Positions 1-12,059 are shown, counted from the first letter of the stretch. The stretch: 64,000 nt of DNA from Sinonovacula constricta (GCA_007844125.1 CM017568.1:5290685-5354684), one strand, 5' to 3'. Notes: generated by a model not told the origin, from the letters alone. A program made the numbers and translations.

Positions 1-33
1 TCCAGCTCTCAAAAAAGTTAACGTCGAACCCTG
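1..33. mobile_element. Right end of a hAT-like element, truncated by the window edge
   Basis: These 33 bases are identical to 3204-3236, the right end of the element at 1940-3236, including the terminal sequence gtcgaaccctg followed by gataagg. The rest of this copy lies to the left of the window. Confidence 0.8.
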
Positions 34-1939
34 GATAAGGTTAAACAAACATAAGAATGGAGCCAGCAATAAGGTGAAACAAACATAAGAATGGAACCAG
101 CAATAAGGTGAAATGAACAATAAGAATGGATCCAGCAATATGGAACCAGCAATTAGGCAGAAAAAAACAACACAATAACAATGTAACCAGCAATAAGGTG
201 AAACTACAATAATAAGAATGGAACCAGCAATAAAGGCGAAACAGACAATAAGAATGGAACCAGTGATTAGGTGAAACAAACATAAGAATGGAACCAGCAA
301 TAAGGTGAAACAAACATAAGAATGGAACAAGCAATAAGGTGAAACAAACAATAGGAATGGAACCAGCAATAAAGTGAAACAAACAATAAGAATGGAACCA
401 GCAATAAGGTGAAACAAACAATAAGAATGGAACCAGCAATAAGGTGAAAAAAAACAATAAGAATGGAACCAGCAATAAGGTGAAACAAACAATAAGAATG
501 GAACCAGCATTAAGGGGAAACAAACAATAAGACTGGAACCAGCAATAAGGTGAAATAAACAATAAGAATGGAACCAGCAATAAGGTGAAACAAACTATAA
601 GAATGGAACCAGAAATAAGGTGAAACAAATAATAAGAATGGAACCAGCAATAAGGTAGACAAACAATAAGAATAGAACCAGCAATAAGGTGAAACAAACA
701 ATTAGAATGGAACCAGCAATAAGGGGACAAAACAATAAGAATGGAACCAGCAATAAAGGCGAAACAGACAATAAGAATGGAACCAGTGATAAGGTGAAAC
801 AAACATAAGAATGGAACCAGCAATAAGGTGAAACAAACAATAAGAATGGAACCAGCAATAAGGTGAACAAACAATAATAATTGAACTAGCAATAAGGTGA
901 AACAAACAATAAAATGGAACCAGCAAAAAGGTGAACAAAAAATAAGAGTGGAACCAGCAATAAGGGGAAACAAACAATAAGAATGGAACCAGAAATAAGG
1001 TGAAACAAACAATAAGAATGGAACTAGCAATAAGGGAAAATGAACAAAATGAATTGTCCCAGCAATATGGAACCAGCAATAAGGTGAAACAAACAATAAG
1101 AATGGAACCAGCAATAAGGTGAAACAAACAATAAGAATGGAACCAGCAATAAGGTGAAACAAACAATAAGAATGGAACCAGCAATAAGGTGAAGCAAACA
1201 ATAAGAATAAAACCAGCAATAAGGTGAAACAAACAATAAGAATGGAACCAGCAATAAAGTGTAACAAACAATAAGAATGGAACCAGCAATAAGGTGAAAC
1301 AAACAATAAGAATGGAACCAGCAATAAGGTGAAACAAACAATAAGAATGGAACCAGCAATAAGGTGAAACAAACAATAAGAATGGAACCAGCAATAAGAT
1401 GAAACAAACAATAAGAATGGAACCAGCAATAAGGTGAAACAAACAATAAGAATGGAACCAGCATTAAGGGGAAACAAACAATAAGACTGGAACCAGCAAT
1501 AAGGTGAAACAAACAATAAGAATGGAACCAGCAATAAGGTGAAACAAACAATAAGAATGGAACCAGCAATAAGGTGAAACAAACAATAAGAATGGAACCA
1601 ACAATAAAGTGAAACAAACAATAAGAATGGAACCAGCAATAAGATGAAACAAACAATAAGAATGGAACCAGCAATAAGGTGAAACAAACAATAAGAATGG
1701 AACCAGCAATAAGGTGAAACAAACAATAAGAATGGAACCAACAATAAAGTGAAACAAACAATAAGAATGGAACCAGCATTAAGGGGAAACAAACAATAAG
1801 ATTGGAAAAAGCAATAAGGGAAAATGAACAATAAGAATTGATCCAGCAATATGGAACCAGCAATAAGGTGAAACAAACAATAAGAATGGAACCAGCAATA
1901 AAGGCGAAACAGACAATAAGAATGGAACCAGTGATAAGG
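34..1939. repeat. 35-bp minisatellite, block A (about 54 copies)
   Basis: Head-to-tail units of about 35 bp, typically 'aataaggtgaaacaaacaat' followed by 'aagaatggaaccagc'. Variants include ggggaaac, gataaaac, missing-A forms and units joined by 'atggaaccagcaat'. The first ~575 bp match 3237-3778 almost perfectly. Minus-strand translations have no stops in any frame and give a hydrophobic 35-residue repeat (LFHLIAGSILIVCF...). This follows from the unit being free of stop triplets and not a multiple of three, so I do not treat it as coding. Confidence 0.97.
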
Positions 1940-2323
1940 CAGGGTTCGACATTAAGGACCGACCGAACGACATTCACTAGTAGATCGATGGTTCGGTCTA
2001 GCTAAGTCCTAGGCTAGCTGGACCGACTGGTCGTGTTCTAAATCGGACAAATTTCGCCAAAAATCGACATATGAATGAATCAAGTCAAAAAATATTTATA
2101 ATGGTTAAACTCGGTCGCTATTGACGCTTGTTTCTTGGTAAACCCGTGTGCTATATTTAGCAGTATATATACATAGTAACAACCTTGACATGCGTTCACT
2201 CATTGGCTGGTGTTTTCAGAACGAGGCTTTGTCCCCTACGCACTTGTCAAACATCCACTGTCGTAATACTAATTTCTAAGCGGATACAAATGCTTATTTC
2301 TTCATTTATCTTCTTATTTTCTA

Positions 2324-2891
2324 ATGTTTACGGAACTGTCCTATTATTATTTAAACTATTTAAACAAAAATGCGAGGGATACAAAAGCACGAATACTATC
2401 TGTAATGTTGAGATCTCAAGTATTACGACAACAAACTATAATACGGTTTGTTTATAACACACTATGCGCAGACGACACAAAAATGTTAAGCAATGTACTT
2501 AAGTTGGATTTTTCGTCAGACAAAAAAAAAAAGAAAAAAAAAAAGACGACTGACAGTACAAAACGAAAGAGCAAGAATGCTTCAATGAAACTGTGTGACA
2601 AAACAAAGTGGATAAGATCGTTATGTTCAAAATGAATAGATGATTTTAGTCGGCTAGATTTTGAAGAAAAAGAGCAATCTTATGTTTTGTAAGACATGCA
2701 GATTTGTTGTCGGTACGGTCGATTTCAGAATCGATAATATAAAGGGGCATTCTGAATCTGAATCCCATATATCTCACCAATGTAAATATGATCTTAAGTA
2801 CATCTCACCACTCACTACTTTTATTGCATGCTATACCGGGGAAATAAAGCAGGTTGACAATCATGTGAGCCTAGCCTGTTTAGTTGTGTGA
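2324..2891 (+). pseudogene. Broken zinc-finger fragment of a hAT/TTF-type protein
   Basis: Two overlapping pieces in different frames. The first (2324-2635) ends in a lysine-rich stretch encoded by an A-rich run and then KWIRSLCSK before a stop. The second (to 2891) reads NLMFCKTCRFVV, GTVDFRIDNIKGHSES, ESH, that is C-x2-C ... GT-x-FRI-x-NIK-x-H-x5-H. This resembles the TTF/BED-like zinc finger at the start of many metazoan hAT-derived and ZNF862-like proteins ('FRIxNIKSHxxSxxH'). The pieces are separated by a stop and a frame change, and nothing of the dimerisation or catalytic domain follows; the frame stops at 2891. It sits inside the TIR element at 1940-3236, so it is most simply a relic of that element's own gene. 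Confidence 0.55.
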
Positions 2892-2904
2892 AAACGTCTA
2901 GTCA

Positions 2905-3062
2905 TATAGGTATTGTCATACTTAACTTTCTAGTCATATAATTACTAATGTATGACACCTATATTAGACTAGAAAATTAAGTATAATCATACCTAAGTTG
3001 CATTAACAGAATGTTAAGTTTCATACTAATTTTCTAGTCATAAATGTCGCATACTTATATTG
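2905..3062. repeat. Imperfect inverted repeats inside the hAT-like element
   Basis: The motif cttaactttctagtc near 2920 recurs inverted as gactagaaaattaag near 2967-2982 (one mismatch), with related 'ttttctagtcata' copies nearby. It could fold into a hairpin; no function can be read from it. Confidence 0.6.
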
Positions 3063-3236
3063 GTATGTTATTGCAAGACAATGCTTGAATTCATATAACA
3101 ATTTGATTTAAGAATGTCTTGTCTGTGTATAATGCATTTTACATTTTGGTCTAGTCCAGTTTAGGTCAGGTCTAGTAAGTTTTCTAAGTTACTGGACCAC
3201 TGGTCCAGCTCTCAAAAAAGTTAACGTCGAACCCTG

Positions 3237-6200
3237 GATAAGGTTAAACAAACATAAGAATGGAGCCAGCAATAAGGTGAAACAAACATAAGAATGGAAC
3301 CAGCAATAAGGTGAAATGAACAATAAGAATGGATCCAGCAATATGGAACCAGCAATTAGGCAGAAAAAAACAACACAATAACAATGTAACCAGCAATAAG
3401 GTGAAACTACAATAATAAGAATGGAACCAGCAATAAAGGCGAAACAGACAATAAGAATGGAACCAGTGATTAGGTGAAACAAACATAAGAATGGAACCAG
3501 CAATAAGGTGAAACAAACATAAGAATGGAACAAGCAATAAGGTGAAACAAACAATAGGAATGGAACCAGCAATAAAGTGAAACAAACAATAAGAATGGAA
3601 CCAGCAATAAGGTGAAACAAACAATAAGAATGGAACCAGCAATAAGGTGAAAAAAAACAATAAGAATGGAACCAGCAATAAGGTGAAACAAACAATAAGA
3701 ATGGAACCAGCATTAAGGGAAAACAAACAATAAGACTGGAACCAGCAATAAGGTGAAATAAACAATAAGAATGGAACCAGAAATAAGGTAAAACAAACAA
3801 TAAGAATGGAACCAGCAATAAAGTGAAGCAAACAATAAGAATGGAACCAGCAAAAAAGTGAAACAAACAATTAGAATGGAACCAGCAATAAGGTGAAACA
3901 AACAATAAGAATGTAACCAGCAATAAGGTGAAACAAACAATAAGAATGGAACCAGCAATAAGGTGAAACAAACAATAAGAATGGAACCAGCATTAAGGGG
4001 AAACAAACAATAAGACTGGAACCAGCAATAAGGTGAAACAAAACAATAAGAATGGAACCAGAAATAAGGTGAAACAAACATAAGAATGGAACCAGCAATA
4101 AGGTGAAACAAACAATAAGAATGGAACCAGCAATAAAGGTGAAACAGACAATAAGAATGGAACCAGTGATAAGGTGAAACAAACATAAGAATGGAGCCAG
4201 CAATAAGGTGAAACAAACAATAAGAATGGAACCAGCAATAAAGGCAAAACAGACAATAAGAATGGAACCAGTGATAAGGTGAAACAAACATAAGAATGGA
4301 GCCAGCAATAAGGTGAAACAAACAATAAGAATAGAACCAGCAATAAGGTGAAACAAACGATAAGAATGGAACCAGAAATAAGGTAAAACAAACAATAAAA
4401 ATGAAACCAGCAATAAGGTGAAACAAACAATAAGAATGGAACCAGCAATAAGATGAAACAAACAATAAGAATGGAACCAGCAATAAGATGAAACAAACAA
4501 CAAGAATGGAACCAGCAATAAGGTGAAACAAACAATAAGAATGGAACCAGCAATAAGATGAAACAAACAATAAGAATGAAACCAACAATAAGGTGAAACA
4601 AACAATAAGAATGGAACCAGCAATAAGATAAAACAAAACAATAAGAATGGAACCAGCAATAAGGTGAAACAAACAATAAGAATGGAACCAGCAATAAGAT
4701 AAAACAAAACAATAAGAATGGAACCAGCAATAAGGTGAAACAAACAATAAGAATGGAACCAGCAATAAGGTGAAACAAACAATAAGAATGGAACCAGCAA
4801 TAAGATAAAACAAAACAATAAGAATGGAACCAGCAATAAGGTGAAACAAACAATAAGAATGGAACCAGCAATAAGGTGAAACAAACAATAAGAATGGAAC
4901 CAACAATAAGGTGAAACAAACAATAAGAATGGAACCAGCAATAAGATAAAACAAAACAATAAGAATGGAACCAGCAATAAGGTGAAACAAACAATAAGAA
5001 TGGAACCAGCAATAAGATAAAACAAAACAATAAGAATGGAACCAGCAATAAGGTGAAACAAACAACAAGAATGGAACCAGCAATAAGGTGAAACAAACAA
5101 TAAGAATGGAACCAGCAATAAGATAAAACAAAACAATAAGAATGGAACCAGCAATAAGGTGAAACAAACAATAAGAATGGAACCAGCAATAAGGTGAAAC
5201 AAACAATAAGAATGGAACCAGCAATAAGGTGAAACAAACAATAAGAATGGAACCAGCAATAAGGTGGAACAAACAATAAGTATGGAACCAGCAATAAGGT
5301 GAAACAAACAATACGAATGGAACCAGCAATAAGGTGAAACAAACAATAAGAATGGAACCAGCAATAAGATGAAACAAACAATAAGAATGGAACCAGAAAT
5401 AAGGTAAAATAAACAATAAGAATGGAACCAGCAATAAGGTGAAACACAAAATAAGATTGGAACCAGCAATAAGGTGAAACAAACAATAAGAATGGAACCA
5501 GCAATAAGGTGAAACACAAAATAAGATTGGAACCAGCAATAAGGTGAAACAAACAATAATATGGGAACCAGCAATAAGGTGAAACAAACAATAAGAATGG
5601 AACCAGCAATAAGGTGAAACAAACAACAACAATGTAACAAGCAATAAGGTGAAACAAACAAAAAGAATGGAGCCAGAAATAAGGTGAACCAAACAGTAAG
5701 AAAAAAACAGCAATAAGATGAAACAAACATTAAGAATGAAACCATCAAAAAGGGAAAACAAACAATAGGAATAGAACCAGCATTAAGGTGAAACAAACGA
5801 TAAGAATGGAACCAGAAATAAGGTAAAACAAACAATAAGAAAGAAACCAGCAATAAGGTGAAACAAACAATAAGAATGGAACCAGCAATAAGGTGAAACA
5901 AACAATAATAATTGAACCAGCAATAAGGTGAAACAAACAATAAAAATGGAACCAGCAAAAAGGTGAACAAAAAATAAGAGTGGAACCAGCAATAAGGGGA
6001 AACAAACAATAAGAATGGAACCAGCAATAAGGTGAAACAAACAATAAGAATGGAACTAGCAATAAGGGAAAATGAACAAAAAGAATTGTCCCAGCAATAT
6101 GGAACCAGCAATAAGGTGAAACAAACAATAACAATGTAACCAGCAATAAGGTGAAACAAACAAATAGGAATGGAACCGAACCAGCAATAAGGTGAAAGAA

Positions 6201-6397
6201 ACAATAAGAATGGAACCAGCAATAAGGTGAAAGAAACAATAAGAATGGAACCAGCAATAAGGGGAAACAAACAATAAGAATGGAACCAGCAATAAGGTGA
6301 ACCAAACAATAAGAATAGAACCAGCAATAAGGGGAAATAATAAGAATGGAACCAGCAATAAGGTGAAACAAGCAATAGAATGGAAAGAGCAAATACA
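3237..6397. repeat. 35-bp minisatellite, block B (about 90 copies)
   Basis: The same 35-bp unit as block A. The left ~575 bp duplicate 34-575. Between about 4620 and 5150 a 36-bp variant containing 'agataaaacaaaac' alternates with standard units, forming a higher-order pattern. The right edge decays through units such as 'tcccagcaatatggaacc' (also near 1050) and 'gaaagagcaaatac'. Long minus-strand frames here are a by-product of the stop-free unit. Confidence 0.97.
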
Positions 6398-6790
6398 AGC
6401 GTTTTCTAAAATTTGACTTAGTGACCTTCTTTTTGACCCCACATGACCCAATAATGACCTCGTTCAAGATTTCATGCAGGCAAACATTCTGACCAAGTTT
6501 GGTGAAGATTAGGCTATAAATGTGTGTTCACAAGCTTTTTCTAAAAGTTGACCTAGTGACCTACTTTTTGACCCCATGCGACCCAATGATGAACTCATCC
6601 AAGATTTCAAGTAGACAAACATTCTGACCAAGTTTGATGAAGATTGGATGAAAACTGTGGCCTCTAGTGTGTTCACAAGCTAAAATGTTGACGACGAACG
6701 ACGAACGATGGACGAACGATGGACAACGGACGAAGCGGTATCACAAAAGCTCCCCTTGAGCACGTTGTGCTCAGGTGAGCTAAAAAAGCA
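6398..6790. repeat. Molluscan interspersed tandem repeat ending in 'gtgagctaaaa'
   Basis: Two ~132-bp units (starting near 6399 and 6531) share 'tgacctagtgacctactttt', 'gaccccatgcgacccaa' and 'aacattctgaccaagtttg'. They are followed by a gacgaacgacgaacg-type simple stretch and 'gagcacgttgtgctcaggtg'. I recognise this arrangement as very common in bivalve genomic sequence. It abuts the 35-bp array directly. Confidence 0.8.
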
Positions 6791-8583
6791 ATAAACCTGA
6801 AGCAATATAATTTTGATATTACAAAATAATATTATATTTGATATAAGATAGTCAGACATTATAAAAACCTGATATTGGGTAGTTAAATGTCAGACAGAAC
6901 AAACAAAAAAAGAAGATTTTTTTTTTAATATAAAACTTAAAGTCAACATGTCTGAAGAGGGTGCCATTTAAACTTTTTTTAAATATTTAAGTGTTTGACA
7001 TAATGCTGACAAATTTTTCTTTATTTCACATATCCCACCAACACTGCTGTATTTTATTAGTTTGCTTGACACTTTTTTGTTTGTAGGCTGTGTTTATAAT
7101 CCAAAAACAATATTTAGTTTGACAAAGATGGTGTTCACTTAAACAATATGGTGTTGCTAAGACCATTTGCTATGGCACCAACCTAGTCCAATTAGTAAGT
7201 CAGCAGGCCAAGCATTATTGGAACTACTATTGTAAAGGGATCATTAGTATTGAGGCTTTTCCAGTACCATTTGTAGAGACTTCTGATCAGCTTAACCTGG
7301 GATTAAACATGCAACCTTCTTCAACAGGTGCTTTCATGTCTAAAATCTTTTTAGCATAAAAATAAGTAAAAACTCTAAACAAACCTTGTTCCACATATTC
7401 CACATATATTCAAAGAATTCACCCATGTCTATGCTTTACAATTATTAAACTTTATACAAAAAGAAGATCCAACTATACATCATGTCAATAAATCTCATTA
7501 TCAAAATTCTATTTCTGATCAAATCAAAGTTTTCTTAAACATTACACTCTTTTTAAGCCCAGGCCTTTCACACTATTGCTCATATTTTATAACAAGACGC
7601 ACAAACAAAGCAAAAATACATTAACTTATATAACCACAATTTGTGATATAGGCCAATTCTTGCATCAACTTCTCAATTTGGCTACTTGGTATCTCACTGC
7701 CAATAACCATCTTCCTTTCTTATTAAGTGTATCCTTCCTCTACACTTATATGATGGGTCATCAGAGAAACATTGCCAGCATGATTGTAATCCATAGCTAA
7801 ATAACTACATGTATAGCTAATGGAGATGCTTTCAGGGCCATGATACATTTTGGGATTGGTTTGGTTTTGAGGTTGATTTGGTTTTTTGATGTCTCTGATT
7901 GACACAATTATGGACATACTGTGGTCAGCTGAAATACCTCCCTACATTAAAGTTCTCGCATCCACCAGGACTAGAACTTAAGCACTGGACAGCTTGGCTC
8001 AGGATTGATTTTAGGACGATTTAATAAACTGAAACATTTAATGTCTGTTATTGAAAAATTGCAGTCAAAATTGCAGACATATTGCTTCTGATCACAAGAC
8101 TGGCTAGCTGAAATATGGACTCAAACCTTTTTAAGTGAGGGACTGAGGAGACACAAGTCATTGAAACTGACAGACTGACCATCGACGGGGCTTTAGAACG
8201 TCAGTTATAATTATTATTGTTGGAAGCAGAGACCTTTTTGCACCACTTATGTTCACAAAAAGATTTCTTATTTAAAAATAACTTTCAGCGTAGATTTTGC
8301 ACACAAAAAAAAGAATGAAGGTCTGCTGGCTTATATTGTACTTCTACTACATTGCATATTCCAATGCATATTGAGCCAACTTAACAGTTTTAGTGCCTTA
8401 AGATTGGGTATGCTAGAAAATCCTTTATGACCATCTGAGATACATGGCACCAGGACTTCTTGTGCATGACCAGAATAATTCTTGCAGTTAACTATTTTCA
8501 CATTGGAATGGAAACTAATGACAATGGAGGCAAATTTGTTGAAATAAGCTAAGAGCCAACCGGATTAAAATTTGGATTTTTTT
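6791..8583. other. Intron; mostly unique sequence with one SINE remnant
   Basis: AT-rich sequence without a supported exon. About 7855-8000 looks like a worn minus-strand SINE body: 'gattgacacaattatggac' ... 'cagctgaaatacctccctac' ... 'ccaccaggactagaac'. Nothing else is recognisable. Confidence 0.5.
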
Positions 8584-8620
8584 GGGGGGGGGAGGGGGGG
8601 GGGGCAGGGGGGGGTGAGGG
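8584..8620 (+). repeat. G-rich tract, potential G-quadruplex
   Basis: Runs of 8-13 G interrupted by single A, CA or T residues on the plus strand, with several G-runs long enough for a quadruplex. On the minus-strand pre-mRNA it would be a C-run. Such tracts are also prone to length errors in assembly. Confidence 0.85.
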
Positions 8621-8826
8621 TAGTTCTTAGACATAGAATACCATGTTGTTAGAGACCATGGTCAACCAAGGGTGGCCATAGACCTCAGTCCGTGTTTGAA
8701 CATGGTCTACCAAGGTTCTTAGACATGGAATACCATGGTAATAGTGACCACGGTATTCATAGTCATAGTCCCCAATCCACGACTAAACATGATCTACCTT
8801 AATTCTTAGACATGGAATACCATGCG
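8621..8826. repeat. ~90-bp tandem repeat, about 2.3 copies
   Basis: 'ttcttagacatggaatacca' occurs at about 8624 (one mismatch), 8716 and 8803. The spacers between copies share 'catggtctacc' and 'catagtcc' segments. Confidence 0.7.
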
Positions 8827-9117
8827 CCTTAGTTTGATGGAACTTTTCATAAGTAAGTCTTTAAGTAGAGCTAAGGTATGTCACTGACCTCAGGTATTTT
8901 TTCCAACACATAAATCTTGGATCTTGATGTGATGTTTTTATTGTTATAGAACATCTCTGGGTTATTCATAGTAAACCAACAACACTACTAGAACAGATTA
9001 TGTAATGTTTAAATAGCAACATAAAAATCAAAAGTAAAAAAGTAAAGTAGCCACCATTTTGAACAAAGCAAATTAATATGCCATGCAAGCAGCTTTGTAC
9101 CAATCTGTTCAGCTCAG

Positions 9118-9300
9118 TTATTGTTTGTTACATCGTATCAACACAATTATTGACATATTGGCAATGTCCTGCTAATTATTAGTGAAGGAAGACCCCAGAC
9201 CTATGTCGGGGTAGAACCACCGGCACACTGCGGGTTAGCTAGAAAAAACTTCCCACATGAAAGTTCTTGCACCTAGCGGGATTCAAACCCATGAGGTGAA
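9118..9300 (-). mobile_element. tRNA-derived SINE body (RUDI/BivaMD-like)
   Basis: Read on the minus strand it shows a B-box-like segment (gggtttgaatccc), then 'cttgcatgtgggaag', 'cccgcagtgtgccggtggtt', 'ctaccccgacataggtctgg', and ends 'ttgatacgatgtaacaaaca'. This is the body and tail order of molluscan tRNA-SINEs with a Meta-type core. The head is worn. Confidence 0.65.
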
Positions 9301-10170
9301 GGGCTAAAAAGACATAAATTATGACATTCAAAAGCATAGATACTAAGAAAATCATTAAAACAATAATTAAAAAATACTAATTGAAGATACAAACCAAAAG
9401 AACAACTGGATCTTTATTCATCTCCAAATCCTGTTAAAACTTCTGCCAAATCAGCTAAAAATTCCCCAAACTGCCAGTATCAACTCGCTTTTGAAACCAA
9501 AGTAGAACTAATAACAATAAAGATGACATTACTATCACTCAGCAAGAAAATATGATCACTCTCATACAGTGCTTAGAATACCAAGTGTTTTAACTACAAA
9601 GGTTATTGTTTGAATCACGTTTCCTCCCAATATAATGAGGAACTAATGATAAACAAGTTAAACCCTTTACTCGCTTCATTTTGTTACATGTAATAACAAC
9701 GACCAATAGATAGTTCCACATTAGTGAAGATCCCTTATGTTGGCAGTAATCATTGATGGCAACTTCAAGGGATTTTCAGATGAATTGTATAGAAGCGTTA
9801 ATTTTATTTTCATGAAATTTCTTCATTTGTGGTCCAAAAATTAAAAGCTATACACCATTAGAAAGCTCTTTAAATTAATATTTTTAGAATACAATATTTT
9901 TAAAATTGATAAATGCATAACGAATTAATACACAGAAATAAATAAAATTATTGGCTCATCCTTAAACAAAATGAACAGTGTACCTTTTTTGGTTGTACTT
10001 TCTTACCTTTGAAACTACCAAAATATTGTTTTGATATTTAAAATTCTTCATAAAAGCTGTAAAATTTGATATAAAATTCAGTAAAATATACTGAAAAATA
10101 AAAACACTGTGGTGAATTTAAAACAGCACATATTTCTCAATTTCGGCCTGCATTAGCTTCTGCCTTCAAA
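9301..10170. other. Intron; nothing recognised
   Basis: AT-rich sequence (including poly-A/T-rich parts near 9840-10120) with no open frame, repeat or exon that I can support. Confidence 0.5.
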
Positions 10171-10199
10171 TATGGCTGCCTTAAATTGTCTTATCAGTG

Positions 10200-10400
10200 C
10201 CTATGACATCACATGGAAACTATCTATTCTTTGTCATCTTCTTACATTTAGATGCAAAGATGCCTTAACATATTGTGAGAGATTCATAGCAATTAGTGCA
10301 GATCCTGTAGGGAACTGCCTTATCTTGTTCAATTCTATTTGCCAAAACTGTATAAATATATGCTTGGCATGCTTAGAGTTAACTGTATGCTGCTGAGCAT
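10200..10400 (+). repeat. Interspersed repeat of the 'gatcagacagctcccag' family
   Basis: Carries the family landmarks in order: 'agcaattagtgcagatcctg', 'agggaactgcct', 'ctatttgccaaaactgtata', 'gcttggcatgcttagagtta'. A second partial copy follows at 10425-10480 ('aaatccagatcagtaagctc'). The family recurs throughout the window, always in this orientation as far as I can see. Confidence 0.6.
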
Positions 10401-11084
10401 GAAATGCTCTGGCTTAGACAAACTGGGTAAATCCAGATCAGTAAGCTCTGCTGAGGGTTGCCTGGTCAGGATCTACATTAATTACCACTTCGTTTTCATC
10501 AAGAGACCTTGTATCCTACTTTTGAAAGTTCTGGACTTAGATTAAGACAATAAAAAACTATGAAAAAATTAACATTTTAATATACAACTGTAAAAGACTC
10601 AGTATTCAAATCTGAATTTTGTTTCTGATAATTATGAATGATAAAAAAAAAACAGCACTTAAGTGTGCAAGTACTTGTAGGAAATTCCTACTCTCAGGAC
10701 ATTATGAGATGAAAAGAAACAAGATGGGATGGGCTAACAGATACATTTAGCTTGATTCTGATGATGACAGACTGAATAACAACAACAGCAAAAATAACAT
10801 ACTTTGAACATACACTTTTACTAATTTAAACAATTTGACAATGGACTGGCAAAAACAGAAGAAAACTCCCTTTCTGTTTTCTGTTATAAACTCATATAAG
10901 AATGGCTTTAATGGTGCAAATCAGAGGGTCATAAGGTCACCGGAGGAAATACTTAAAAAGGGGGTTTCCTGTATCATTGGTTATAAATGTTAAAAAAATA
11001 CAGTAGCTGAGAGCATTTTCCCCCAAAACAACCAAAGTTTATCCTTCTTCAGGCCTGTTTACAACATAGAGATTACACAGTCAA

Positions 11085-11300
11085 TACATGAAGTGTTATA
11101 TAATTTCTTTCAGTTATCTGGAGATGGTGTCCACCTGAAGCAGAGATGCTGATGCCTTCACTATGTTTAGTATGCCATGAGCACCTGGCATGATACCATA
11201 CCCAGTCACATTATTATCCTGATAGTGGGCTGACAAGCCATTGAACTACCCTTATATGTGCTGCAATGTTGGCAAGGGAGCTATACCACTACTATAATTA
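11085..11300 (-). mobile_element. SINE, 'cctggcatgatacc' family
   Basis: Shares 'tttcagttatctggaga', 'ccacctgaagcagag', 'gcacctggcatgatacca' and 'gaactacccttatatgtgct' with the clearer copy at 41195-41522, whose tRNA-like head shows the minus orientation. The head is absent here. Confidence 0.65.
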
Positions 11301-11339
11301 ATATAACTTTGTTAGGTATTGGTTTGGGTTTGAACCCAG

Positions 11340-11560
11340 ACACCTGGTCATGTATATAAATTATGATTGACACAGTGACACAACTATATTTATAATACCA
11401 ATGTCAAGCTAATTTAGTAGAGAAAGACCACAGTTTGGGTAGAACCACTGGACCATGGCAAGTCAACTGGAAGACATTCCCACAAGAAGTCCTTTCCGGA
11501 CCAAGATCCAAACCTATGAGGTGAGAAGCTAAGCAGTCACAGGTGTTCCCAAGTCAGCCA
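11340..11560 (-). mobile_element. tRNA-derived SINE (RUDI/BivaMD-like), worn
   Basis: Minus-strand order: worn tRNA-like head with an A-box-like part near 11545 and B-box region 'ataggtttggatcttgg', then 'cttcttgtgggaatgtctt', 'ccagttgacttgccatgg', 'ccagtggttctaccc'. It ends about 280 bp before the WW2 exon on the coordinate scale. Confidence 0.6.
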
Positions 11561-11803
11561 CTGTACCACCCACCCCTGGCTGCCTAGTGCCTATTCTGTT
11601 TGCCTTACCCTGTTTAGTCCTGATTTATTTTCCAATGATTCACCAAAACTGCAACTAAGCCCTTCTTCACACTGTCTTCCTTGGAGGCCATGAATGTAAG
11701 ATATACTCGGGCAATAACTTTGTAATGAGTCATGGTTAATCTTGCCTGAATATTTAATTAATCTCATGAATTCATAGTTGTAATCAGTTTGCCCTGAAGT
11801 TTA

Positions 11804-12031
<228 letters not shown>

Positions 12032-12059
12032 TTAAAATGAATTACATAAGCTATCACTC

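Larger units (their letters stand above)
1940..3236. mobile_element. hAT-like DNA transposon (decayed, ~1.3 kb) inside the 35-bp minisatellite
   Basis: The ends are inverted: left cagggttcgacattaa (1940-1955), right ttaacgtcgaaccctg (3221-3236), matching at 15 of 16 positions. A 7-bp direct repeat gataagg lies immediately outside both ends (1933-1939 and 3237-3243), one base short of the 8 bp usual for hAT. Subterminal regions carry scattered ctggacc/ggtccag-type motifs. Inside is a broken zinc-finger reading frame of the kind hAT-related proteins carry. No DDE/RNase-H transposase core is present, so the copy is non-autonomous. CAGGG-type ends plus a 7-8 bp duplication favour hAT; assignment to a named family would need library comparison. 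Confidence 0.75.

Noticed and set aside
3713..6375. Minus-strand reading frames of 577-834 codons in the 35-bp array as membrane proteins
   Set aside because: They occur in all three frames at once, consist only of the minisatellite unit, and have no non-repeat start, end or splice context.
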